NCBI GenBank assembly: GCA_903857865.1 | Contig: CAIOGO010000009.1 | Coordinates: forward strand, 7,419-71,418 | Direction: 5' to 3' | Source of the DNA: an uncultured bacterium | Lineage (GTDB): Bacteria > Bipolaricaulota > Bipolaricaulia > UBA7950 > UBA9294 | DNA: 64,000 nt | Shown: in pieces, positions 17,758-26,248 of the stretch | Numbering within the stretch: the stretch's first letter is position 1 | Layout: each line of letters opens with the position of its first letter | Translations under genes and position numbers: made by a program | The notes under the pieces: model-generated | Database searches by the model: none | What the model was told of the DNA's origin: nothing | The model's input: only the letters and a program-made list of their open reading frames with translations

Positions 17758-20154
17758 ATGGAACAGATCGAGCGAGTGTTCATCGAAGAGGAGATGCAGC
17801 AGTCGTACATCAACTACGCGATGAGCGTCATCCGCGGCCGCGCGATCCCCGACGTACGCGACGGCCTCAAGCCGGTGCAGCGCAGAATCCTCTTCGGCAT
17901 GCACGAACTCGGCGTTCTTCCCGGGAAGCCTCATCGCAAGTCGGCGCGCGTCGTCGGAGAGGTGATGGGAAAGCTGCACCCCCACGGGGACCTCGCCATC
18001 TACGACACCATGGTCAACATGGCGCAGGGGTTCTCGTACCGCTACCCGCTGGTGGACGGGCAAGGGAACTTCGGCTCGATCGACGGAGACGCTGCGGCCG
18101 CCACACGCTACACCGAGGCGCGGCTGACGCCCATCGCGACCGAGTTTCTCGAGGAGTTGGGCGAGAAGACGGTGGACTGGTCGCCCAACTTCGACGAGTC
18201 GCTCGAAGAGCCGACGGTGCTCCCGGCGCGGGTCCCCCATCTCTTGATGAACGGGGCGTGGGGCATCTCCGTCGGAATGACGACACAGATCCCGCCGCAC
18301 CATCTCGGCGAACTGATCGACGGCGTCATCGCGCTCATGGACAACCCCTTCGCCTCGGCGAAGGACCTGATGCAGTACATCCAGGGGCCCGATTTCCCGA
18401 CGGGCGGGACGATCATGGGCCGGGCCGGCATCGAGGAGATGTACCGCACGGGCCTCGGGAAGATGACCGTGCGCGGCAAGGCCACGATCGAGGACGCTCA
18501 GATCATCATCCACGAAATCCCTTTCCAGGTCAGGAAATCGACCATCGTCGAGACGATCGCCGAGAAGGTGCAATCGGGCGAGATCGACGGAGTCTCCGAC
18601 CTTCGCGACGAGTCGGACCGCGAGGGGTTGCGCATTGTCGTGGACCTGAAACGTTCGGCGAACCCGAATGTCGTCTTGAATCAGCTCTACAAGTTCACGC
18701 CGCTCGAGCGAACATTCTCCGCCATCTTCCTTGTGATCATTGATGGGAACCCGCGCACACTGTCGCTGAAGGAGATCCTGAATTCGTTCATCGACTTCCG
18801 CCGCGAGGTCGTGCGCCGCCGGACCGAGCACCGCCTCGATGTGGCGGAGAAGCGAGCCCACATCCTCGAAGGGTTCCAGATCGCGCGGCGCGACATCGAT
18901 CGCGTGATCGCCGTCATCCGCGGATCGACCGACAGCGCGGCGGCGGCGCGCGCCCTCGCAGGCGAGTTCGCCCTGTCCGACGAGCAGGTCGACGCCATCC
19001 TCAAGATGCGGCTGTCGCAACTGACGTCGCTCGAGGGCGAGAAGATCGATGCGGAGTACGAGGAGAAGAAGCGTGCGATCGCCGACTACGCGCACATTCT
19101 CGGGAGCGAGGTCGTGCTCGACGAGACGATCAAGCGCGAGCTGCGCGAGATCGCCGACCGTTATCTCGATGCGCGGCGTACGACGATCGAGAGCGCCGAG
19201 GGCGGAGTCGACTCGGCCGATCTCATCCCGGACTACGACCTCATGGTCACCGTCACCCGCCGCGGGTACATCAACGCTCCGCGAGCGCACGAATTCCGCA
19301 GCCAGGGGCGGGGCGGGAAGGGCGTGATCGGCCAGCGGACGAAAGACGAGGACTACGTCGAGGTGACCACGCTCGTCAACGCCCGCGATGAGCTCCTCAT
19401 GTTCAGCGACCGGCGGAAGGTCTACCGGACGCAAGGGCACAAGCTTCCCTCCCTCGGGCGCGACGCGTCGGGCAAGAACGTGCGGAGCTTCATTCCGCTA
19501 GAGCAGGACGAGTTCGTTCGCTCGATCCTCCCCGTGCGCAACTTCGCCTTGGTCGAGGGCGACCTCTGTCTGATGGCGACGGCGAACGGGATTGTGAACA
19601 AGAACCGGCTGACGGACTACTCGAACGTCCACGCCGGCGGAATCATCGCCCTGAACGCCGACGAGGACGACCGACTGGTCGACGTCGCGGTGGGCGACGG
19701 CGATCTCATCCTCGCGACGCGGGCGGGGCAGACGATTCGTTTCCGCGACGAAGATGTGCGCCTGACGAAACGTCCGTCGCGGGGCGTGATCGGCATCCGG
19801 CTCGAAGAGGGCGACCACGTCATCGGCATGGCGTGCCTAGGACGCGAGATCACCATGGAGAAGAAGCTGCTCATGGTGGCGGAGAGGGGCCACGGGAAAC
19901 GCGTCTCGCTTGACGAGTTCCCGCTCCAGGGGCGGGGCGGCAAGGGCGTGCAAGGGATCAAGCTGGACACGGAGTCGGGACTCCTCGTGACCGTGCTCGT
20001 CGTTTCCGACCAGGATGAGATTATCATCACCACCGAGCAGAAAGTGATCCGCATCTTGGCCGGGGACATCAACGTGTATCGCCGATACGCGCGCGGCGTG
20101 CGCCTCATTCAACTCGAGGACGACGACCGCATCGTTTCGGTCGTGAAGGCGTGA
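17758..20154 (+). CDS. gyrA: DNA gyrase subunit A
   Basis: 798 aa from the ATG at 17758, just after AAAGGAGG. Catalytic Tyr118 lies in T-R-Y-T-E. The breakage-reunion core is followed by the C-terminal beta-pinwheel, which starts with the gyrase-specific GyrA box Q-G-R-G-G-K-G (about 518-524) and has a second copy near 723; this argues for GyrA rather than ParC. In the quinolone-resistance region, position 79 (E. coli Ser83) is Leu while Asp83 (E. coli Asp87) is kept. The gene ends 9 bases before tyrS. GyrB is not in the window. Confidence 0.95.
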   Translation: MEQIERVFIEEEMQQSYINYAMSVIRGRAIPDVRDGLKPVQRRILFGMHELGVLPGKPHRKSARVVGEVMGKLHPHGDLAIYDTMVNMAQGFSYRYPLVDGQGNFGSIDGDAAAATRYTEARLTPIATEFLEELGEKTVDWSPNFDESLEEPTVLPARVPHLLMNGAWGISVGMTTQIPPHHLGELIDGVIALMDNPFASAKDLMQYIQGPDFPTGGTIMGRAGIEEMYRTGLGKMTVRGKATIEDAQIIIHEIPFQVRKSTIVETIAEKVQSGEIDGVSDLRDESDREGLRIVVDLKRSANPNVVLNQLYKFTPLERTFSAIFLVIIDGNPRTLSLKEILNSFIDFRREVVRRRTEHRLDVAEKRAHILEGFQIARRDIDRVIAVIRGSTDSAAAARALAGEFALSDEQVDAILKMRLSQLTSLEGEKIDAEYEEKKRAIADYAHILGSEVVLDETIKRELREIADRYLDARRTTIESAEGGVDSADLIPDYDLMVTVTRRGYINAPRAHEFRSQGRGGKGVIGQRTKDEDYVEVTTLVNARDELLMFSDRRKVYRTQGHKLPSLGRDASGKNVRSFIPLEQDEFVRSILPVRNFALVEGDLCLMATANGIVNKNRLTDYSNVHAGGIIALNADEDDRLVDVAVGDGDLILATRAGQTIRFRDEDVRLTKRPSRGVIGIRLEEGDHVIGMACLGREITMEKKLLMVAERGHGKRVSLDEFPLQGRGGKGVQGIKLDTESGLLVTVLVVSDQDEIIITTEQKVIRILAGDINVYRRYARGVRLIQLEDDDRIVSVVKA

Positions 20155-20163
20155 GGGCAGGCC

Positions 20164-21369
20164 ATGGCAAGACCGAAAGAGGGGGCAGAAGAACGGCTCC
20201 TGCGCGGCACGGGCGCGGTGATTCCGCAGGAGGAGCTTGTCGCGAAGCTCAAGCGATCGGCGGCCGACAAGCGGCCGCTTCGGGTCAAGCTGGGCATCGA
20301 CCCGTCGGCACCGCATCTCACCTTCGGCCACTCCGTGCCGCTGCGCAAGATGCGGCAGTTCCAGGACCTCGGGCACACGGGCGTTCTCGTCGTCGGCGAC
20401 TTCACGCGGCGGATCGGCGATCCGTCCGGCCGCTCCTCCACGCGGGTCCTCATGTCGCAGGCGGACATCGAGAAGAACATGGCCACGTACCAGGATCAGG
20501 CGTTCAGGATCCTCGACCCGCAGCGGACCGAAGTGCGCTTCAATTCCGAATGGCTCGGAGCCATGTCGTTTGCTGACGTCATTCACCTCACGGCGAAGTA
20601 CACCGTGGCGCGGATGCTGGAACGCGACGACTTCGCGAAGCGGTACGCCGAGGGTCGCTCGATCAGCGTGCTCGAGTTCCTCTACCCGCTCGCTCAGGCC
20701 TACGATTCGGTGGCCGTCCAAGCCGACGTCGAGTTGGGCGGAGCCGACCAGCTGTTCAACCTGCTTGTCGGCCGCGACATCCAGCGCGAGTACGGCCAGG
20801 AGCCGCAGGTCGTGATGACCGTGCCCCTCCTCATCGGGATCGACGGCGAGCGGGCGATGAGCCAGACCGTGGGCAACTACGTCGGAATCGGTGAGCCGGC
20901 CGACGTAATGTACGGGAAGATCCTGTCGATTCCGGACACGCTCATCGAGCCGTACTACACGTTCCTCACCGACATTGCGATGAACGAGGTTCGCGGCGAG
21001 ATTGAGTCCAGTCCGCGGGACGCCAAGCGTCGCCTGGCCAGAACGCTCGTCGGCATGTACCACGGCGTGGAGCCTGCGTCCGCGGCGGAGGTGGAGTTCG
21101 ATCGCATCCACGTCCATCACGAGCGGCCGAGCGACGTGGCGCGGAAGACGCTCGACCGGTCGCAGCTCAAGCAGGGTGGGACGATCTGGATCGTCGACCT
21201 CTTGCAGGCATCGGGACTCGTGCAGAGCCGTGGCGAGGCGAAGCGTGTCATCCAGCAGGGCGGGGTGCGGGTGAACGAGGAACGCATCGACTCGCCCGAC
21301 GCGGACGTGCACTTCGCCCCCCCCATGCTCGTCCAGGTGGGGAAACGCTCGTTCGTCGAACTGGTGTAG
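20164..21369 (+). CDS. tyrS: tyrosyl-tRNA synthetase
   Basis: 401 aa. Class I synthetase of the TyrRS branch. The HIGH-like motif is H-L-T-F-G-H (51-56), the tyrosine-binding region has Q-A-D-V-E-L-G-G-A-D-Q, and a C-terminal S4 RNA-binding domain (about 335-400) carries the G-G-V-R-V-N-E turn. The KMSKS loop is unusual: A-M-S-Q-T (231-235), lacking both lysines. The rest of the loop (V-G-N-Y-V-G-I) fits the family. It follows gyrA closely and is probably co-transcribed. Confidence 0.93.
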   Translation: MARPKEGAEERLLRGTGAVIPQEELVAKLKRSAADKRPLRVKLGIDPSAPHLTFGHSVPLRKMRQFQDLGHTGVLVVGDFTRRIGDPSGRSSTRVLMSQADIEKNMATYQDQAFRILDPQRTEVRFNSEWLGAMSFADVIHLTAKYTVARMLERDDFAKRYAEGRSISVLEFLYPLAQAYDSVAVQADVELGGADQLFNLLVGRDIQREYGQEPQVVMTVPLLIGIDGERAMSQTVGNYVGIGEPADVMYGKILSIPDTLIEPYYTFLTDIAMNEVRGEIESSPRDAKRRLARTLVGMYHGVEPASAAEVEFDRIHVHHERPSDVARKTLDRSQLKQGGTIWIVDLLQASGLVQSRGEAKRVIQQGGVRVNEERIDSPDADVHFAPPMLVQVGKRSFVELV

Positions 21370-21371
21370 AC

Positions 21372-21794
21372 GTGGCCGCCTACCTCCTCGTCGGGGAAGC
21401 GCCGAGTGCGGAGTTCGCGGCGCGGATCGCCGCGCAGTACAAGGATTGCCCTCACGTCCACTTCGTCGCCTCGTTCGGTGCGATGCTCGTCGGCGTCTGG
21501 TACCTGCCCGAGACCAAGCGCTGGTGGCTCGAGTTCGTGGCGGAGAACCCGCAGGTCGCGCTCGGGCTCCACCGCGCCGCCGTCTATCGCACGGAACACC
21601 CAAGCCACCCCGAGGACGCGCCCCAGCGTCCGATTCTTGCGGCGGGGTCCCTCGCGCCCTGCGGCTCGGATTGCCACGCCTGCGACCACGCCTCGCCGTC
21701 CGGCGATGCCGCTCGCGGCGAGGCCGCCTGCGGCGGCTGCCCGGCCCTCGCGGGCCGATGCCCTGGGTCCGCCGAGGCCAACGCGCCTACTTGA
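21372..21794 (+). CDS. small protein with C-terminal cysteine cluster, unknown function
   Basis: 140 aa from a GTG 2 bases after the tyrS stop; coupling to tyrS makes this start likely. The N-terminal 80 residues form a compact alpha/beta pattern with many aromatics. The C-terminal part carries C-G-S-D-C-H-A-C-D-H and then C-G-G-C plus one more Cys, a plausible zinc or Fe-S site resembling DUF3795-type motifs, though not a clear match. The 3' end overlaps the convergent PKD gene by 8 bases. Moderate confidence that it is a real gene, low on function. Confidence 0.6.
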   Translation: MAAYLLVGEAPSAEFAARIAAQYKDCPHVHFVASFGAMLVGVWYLPETKRWWLEFVAENPQVALGLHRAAVYRTEHPSHPEDAPQRPILAAGSLAPCGSDCHACDHASPSGDAARGEAACGGCPALAGRCPGSAEANAPT

Positions 21795-24700
21795 TCTCGA
21801 TCTCGACGCTGATGGAGTCGCTGTTCCCAGCATCGTCCACCACGGTCAGCGTCACAGAGACAACGCCAGGCTGCGGGAACGCATACACGGCGATCGCATC
21901 GGCCGAGTCGGGCATGCCGTCGCTGTCGAAGTCCCAAACGTAGGCCACCACGCGCCCGTCCAGGTCGACTGATGCTGTGGCGTTGAATAGGACCGGCTCG
22001 TTGGCGCTAGGGCTGGATGGAATGTACTGCAGCGCGGCGATCGGTGGCTGCTGGCTGGCCCCTGCCTGCGGCGCACTCGATCCGAGAACGAGGATCGGCT
22101 GGGTGATCGAGTTCGACAGTCCGCTCGCGGCGACCACGGTCAGCGTGACGGGGTAGGTGCCGGGGGCGGAGAACGTCCACTCCGAGATGGGTCCATCGCC
22201 GTCGCTCGTCCCATTGCCGTCGAAGTCCCACGCGTAGTCGAGGGTGCCACCGACAGGATCGACGGACGATGACGCGTCGAAGTCCACGGCGTCCCCGGCG
22301 CGCGGAGCGGCCGGGGTGTAGACGAAGCGGGCCGAGGGGCCGCTCGGCATGGCGGGGAGAATCTGGGGCACTCCCTTGACATCCACGGTGTAGGCGATGG
22401 TGTCGCTCGTCCCGACCGCGTCGGCCACGGTCACGGCGACATCGTAGGAGCCCGGCGCGGAGAACGTCCACTCGACGGTCACGCCCTCGGCGTCCGGGTT
22501 GCCGTCGGCGTCGAAGTCCCAGGCGAACCGAACGATGGGTCCGTCGAAGTCGACGGACGCAGAGGCATCGAACGTGACGGGTTGTCCGACGACTGGCGAC
22601 ACCGGGGCGTAGGCGAAGTCGGCCACGGGCGGGCGAAGGGCGCTTCCGGTCGTGGAGGGGGCGACGGGAGCTCGTGTGGTCTCGGCTTCGGCCACGTCGA
22701 TTTCCAGGATCCACGTGTCGCTGTTGCCGGCGTTGTCGGTGACGGTCAACGAAGCTCGGTAGTGTCCCGCAGCGCCGAAGACGTGGGTCGTTACCGCGTC
22801 TGTCGAGTCGATGTCGCCGTCGCCGTCGACGTCCCAGGCGTAGCCCACGATCTCTCCATCGAAGTCGAACGACGGAGACGCGTCGAACGTCACGACCTCG
22901 CCGACTCGCGGCGCGGCGGGCGTCGCCACACCGTCGGCGGTCGGAGGTTGGAATGTGACGATGACCTCGCGGGGGCGGATGAATCCGCCAAACACGATGC
23001 GATCCCCCGATGACGCGTCTACGGCCTGTGATTCGGGGGTGGTGAAGGAGAATCGCTCCGGGAGCGTGCTCGCGTCGATCGACGCGATGTAGGTTCCTGG
23101 ACGAGCATTGGCCCATGCGAAGTCGCCGCGCGCGTCGGTCGTCGCCGCGACCGTCTCGCCGGCCTCCCGCTGCAGGCGGACGCGAATGCCGGCGAGCCCC
23201 ATCTCCTGCGGCTGCCGCACTCCATCCTGGTTGGCGTCCTCGAAGACGGCGCCGCGGAGGATGAGGATCGGCGCCAGGGGAACGTCGACAGCCCGGCGCT
23301 CCCCAGCGCCGAGCCGGATCTCGATCGGACTTCCGAAGCTGGTGTCGAGCGGCAGTTCGCACGCGGACAGGTGATGGATCCCCGGCGAGAGCGGCGGGAA
23401 GCGGAACTCGCCCGAGGCGTCTGTCGACACCTCGCTCTCTTCGACGAAGACCACGACGCCGTCGGCAGGAGCCTCGCCCTCGTCGAGGAAGCCGTTCGCG
23501 TTGCGGTCGACGAAGACTCGGCCTTCGATGCGGCCCTTGGTGACCAGGAACGGGAAGGGCACGCCGAACGTGGCGTTGACTCCCACGCTCCATCCGAAGC
23601 GGGCGCCGGCCTGGTTTCCCCTGTCCCAGCGGGCGAACCCATCAAACGTCACGTCAAGGTCGTCCGTGGCGTGGACGATGAGCGACGCGTCGAGATCGAA
23701 CGTGTCGCCTTGAGAGCGGAACTCAATCGCCGCCTCGTGGCGCGCCCCTTGAGGCCGGACGGCGAGCGACGCGCTCGCCGCCGAGCTGAGGACGAGGTCG
23801 TGCACGAGATCGACCACCCGTTCCTCGCTTAGCGTGAGGAGGACGGAGAACTCGTCGACCGAGAGGCCGACCTTTTGGGTGTGCGCCAGCGTTCGTTGGC
23901 TCGTCATCACGAGGCGATCGACGCGGTCGGCGACGCGTCCGGTGAAGGCATAGGGGAAGGCGCCCTCAGTTTCTATCACGTTGTAGGCAAGAAGCGTATC
24001 GACATCGTCGCGGGGAGTTCCGTCGGCCTGGTGCCTCCGGACCAGTGCTAGCGTGGTCTGAACAGTCGGGCCGTCGTCCCATGGCGTCGCGGAGAGGTTG
24101 ACGCCCAACGAATCGCTCACCAGCGTCGGGACGAGCGGGTCCCGAACGACATTGTCCCAGGCGTGGCGGATGGACAACCCGAGCGAGAGAGACGTCAGCC
24201 GAAGACGCTGGGACACTTCGACGCCGGCCGTGTCGTTTCGTGGCCCGGGGAAGTAGGTGTCGACGGAGAAGGCGCCGGCACTGAGGAAGTAGGCCTCCGA
24301 ATCGATGGTGGTCCCCACGAATCCTGCGCGACCGGGTCTTCCGTTGTCCGTGCCCAGCCCCCCCTCGCCGCGCAGGATCCAGCCGTCGAGGGGCTCGGCC
24401 TGGGCGGTGCCGGTCCACGTGGCCCATCGGGCGGCCTCGTTGCGCCGATCGGAGTAGGCGAGTCCAAGCTGGGCCTCCTCCGGACCCAGGGCGAGTAGGC
24501 CGCCGAACTTGGTCTCCTCACCGCTTCCCCCGGCGATCAAGGAGACGTCGACCATCGTGCCGTCGATGGCGATGGAGCCGCCGTCGCACGACACACTGAC
24601 GAGATCCGTCAAGGATTGCGACACATTGCCGACGGCGTACGACGCCGTATCCAGGCGGTAGAGAAGGGAGGTTGCGGTGACGTCCACCGGACCCGATCCA

Positions 24701-25587
24701 AACGGGTGAAGGGCCACGCAAGACGCGGAGAAGGTCCCGCCGAAGACGGGCCCGGACGTAGCGAGCGAGATTTGGCTGTCCATGGTTCCCGCGGTCTCGT
24801 CCCTATCTACTCCGACGTGGACCCGCAGGGGAAGGACTTCGAGGAGGGATCCTCCCACGGCGCTAGGGCCTGGCGGAAGGATGGTCGTGAAGATGGCGAT
24901 CTCGTCCTCTACTTCGGCGTACAGCGTGGACGACGCGCGCACGGTGGTGACGTCGCGTCCCGGGCCCGCGTCGGCGGGGACCGCGAGGACGACAGTAACG
25001 GTCCGGCTCTCGCGTGGGGAGAGTTCCAGCGATGCGGTCGATACGTTGACCGCGTACCCACGCGAGGAGACGGCGGCGAGGGAAAAGACATCCTGAGCGT
25101 TGCCGCGGTTGACGACGAGGACGTCGTAGGACACCGATCCGCCGGGAGACAGGCTGCCCCCCGCGGGGGGGACGAGTTCGACCTGATTGACGACGGTGAC
25201 CCGCGTCGCCACGCCGGCCGACGCCTCGTCCGCCGCATCCATCTGCGACGTGGCGTGGAGGGAGAGCACGTAGGATCCTGCTGCGGCGTCGGAGGGGACG
25301 GTCAAGGTCAGGAAGATCACGCCCTCGTCTCCGGTGGCCACGGCGATCTCCGGCGGGGCGCCGAGGAGCGTCCAGCCTGCCGGTACGTCGTAGGTGAGGG
25401 TGAACGTTTGCCCGGAGGGCTCGTCGTGCGACACGGCGAAGACGTGCGTTACGACGTCGCCCGGCGAGGCGTCCTTCACGCTGGAGAGAAGGTCGACGTG
25501 CACGGCACCGGCCGCAGCCTGAGCCGAAGCGAAGACGGCGACGACCAGCGTCGCCACGATTCCCCAGATTCTCGTTCGGGACGCCAT
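21787..25587 (-). CDS. giant secreted protein: NEW3-like domains, barrel-like centre, two SdrD/Cna-B-like domains, four PKD domains
   Basis: 1266 aa from the ATG at 25587 (a TTG directly before it is also possible). Signal peptide about 1-28. Residues 30-240: two NEW3/alpha-galactosidase-type beta domains. Residues about 240-690: long alternating hydrophobic/polar stretches with aromatic ends, reminiscent of an outer-membrane beta-barrel or usher-like region. About 690-860: two carboxypeptidase-regulatory/SdrD_B-like domains with D-R-N-A-N-G and D-A-N-Q-D-G loops typical of calcium or turn motifs. About 875-1266: four PKD domains, each with the W-D-x-D-x-D/G core. No C-terminal anchor was seen. 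Likely surface or extracellular. It ends convergently with the small Cys protein. Confidence 0.75.
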   Translation of the reverse strand: MASRTRIWGIVATLVVAVFASAQAAAGAVHVDLLSSVKDASPGDVVTHVFAVSHDEPSGQTFTLTYDVPAGWTLLGAPPEIAVATGDEGVIFLTLTVPSDAAAGSYVLSLHATSQMDAADEASAGVATRVTVVNQVELVPPAGGSLSPGGSVSYDVLVVNRGNAQDVFSLAAVSSRGYAVNVSTASLELSPRESRTVTVVLAVPADAGPGRDVTTVRASSTLYAEVEDEIAIFTTILPPGPSAVGGSLLEVLPLRVHVGVDRDETAGTMDSQISLATSGPVFGGTFSASCVALHPFGSGPVDVTATSLLYRLDTASYAVGNVSQSLTDLVSVSCDGGSIAIDGTMVDVSLIAGGSGEETKFGGLLALGPEEAQLGLAYSDRRNEAARWATWTGTAQAEPLDGWILRGEGGLGTDNGRPGRAGFVGTTIDSEAYFLSAGAFSVDTYFPGPRNDTAGVEVSQRLRLTSLSLGLSIRHAWDNVVRDPLVPTLVSDSLGVNLSATPWDDGPTVQTTLALVRRHQADGTPRDDVDTLLAYNVIETEGAFPYAFTGRVADRVDRLVMTSQRTLAHTQKVGLSVDEFSVLLTLSEERVVDLVHDLVLSSAASASLAVRPQGARHEAAIEFRSQGDTFDLDASLIVHATDDLDVTFDGFARWDRGNQAGARFGWSVGVNATFGVPFPFLVTKGRIEGRVFVDRNANGFLDEGEAPADGVVVFVEESEVSTDASGEFRFPPLSPGIHHLSACELPLDTSFGSPIEIRLGAGERRAVDVPLAPILILRGAVFEDANQDGVRQPQEMGLAGIRVRLQREAGETVAATTDARGDFAWANARPGTYIASIDASTLPERFSFTTPESQAVDASSGDRIVFGGFIRPREVIVTFQPPTADGVATPAAPRVGEVVTFDASPSFDFDGEIVGYAWDVDGDGDIDSTDAVTTHVFGAAGHYRASLTVTDNAGNSDTWILEIDVAEAETTRAPVAPSTTGSALRPPVADFAYAPVSPVVGQPVTFDASASVDFDGPIVRFAWDFDADGNPDAEGVTVEWTFSAPGSYDVAVTVADAVGTSDTIAYTVDVKGVPQILPAMPSGPSARFVYTPAAPRAGDAVDFDASSSVDPVGGTLDYAWDFDGNGTSDGDGPISEWTFSAPGTYPVTLTVVAASGLSNSITQPILVLGSSAPQAGASQQPPIAALQYIPSSPSANEPVLFNATASVDLDGRVVAYVWDFDSDGMPDSADAIAVYAFPQPGVVSVTLTVVDDAGNSDSISVEIEIK

Positions 25588-25797
25588 CAACGATGAGCCT
25601 ACTTGCAGAAAACACCGTCCTCTAGGACCTTCACTTGCTCGTCCCGGGACATTCGTCTCTGACCGAGGGGGACCTTGGCCAAACGTGGAGCCCGAGCGGA
25701 ATGGCCAGCCAAGTGTCCCTCGCCCGCGGGGCGCGCGGACGCCTTGTCGCAGGGGATCGAGTTAGCCTTCGTCGGGGAAACGCAGCGCGGAGGTTCG

Positions 25798-26202
25798 ATG
25801 CGGGAGGCGAGGCTGGTTCAGGAGATTGTGATTGAAGACGTCGACCGCGTCGGCGTCGTCGCCGACATCAGCCGTCTTCTCGGCGACATGGGCATCAATC
25901 TCTCCGCCGTCTTCGCCAACGTGGTCGGCGAGTCCGTGCGCATCCACTTGATCACGAGTTCGCAGTCCTACGCGCGGGACGCGTTGCGCGACGCGGGGTA
26001 CTCCCTTCGGGAGAGGGACGTGATCGCGATGGAGCTACCCCACCATCCGGGGTTTCTCTGCCGGATCACGGAGGCTCTCGCGCGCCGCGACCTGACGATC
26101 ACCGAACTCTATGCGACCGTGCCGGAAGACGGAGGCATGGGCCTCGTCGTGCTCAGCTGTTCGAACAACCTCCACGCGCTCCAAGTCTTGCGAGGGCGCT
26201 GA
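25798..26202 (+). CDS. tandem ACT-domain protein
   Basis: 134 aa from the ATG at 25798, preceded by GGAGG; longer upstream starts lack a ribosome site and add unconvincing sequence. Two ACT domains: residues 4-68 (I-E-D-V-D-R-V-G-V-V-A-D-I) and 76-134 (L-P-H-H-P-G-F-L-C-R-I). The protein has no catalytic domain, so it probably acts as a small amino-acid-sensing regulator, as in stand-alone ACT proteins. It is monocistronic, divergent from the PKD gene and convergent with the macroglobulin gene. Confidence 0.82.
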   Translation: MREARLVQEIVIEDVDRVGVVADISRLLGDMGINLSAVFANVVGESVRIHLITSSQSYARDALRDAGYSLRERDVIAMELPHHPGFLCRITEALARRDLTITELYATVPEDGGMGLVVLSCSNNLHALQVLRGR

Positions 26203-26209
26203 AAGGGCC

Positions 26210-26229
26210 GCCCGCCGGCTGCGGCGGGC
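26210..26229. terminator. hairpin between convergent ACT and macroglobulin genes
   Basis: Perfect 8-bp stem GCCCGCCG / CGGCGGGC with a 4-nt GCTG loop, centred in the 46-bp gap between the two stops. It can serve both strands. No strong U-run on either side. Confidence 0.6.
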
Positions 26230-26248
26230 GAACCCTGGGGCTCCGTAA

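Noticed and set aside
19837-21603. Antisense open frame across gyrA and tyrS
   Set aside because: Shadow of two essential genes; His/Arg/Val-rich translation.
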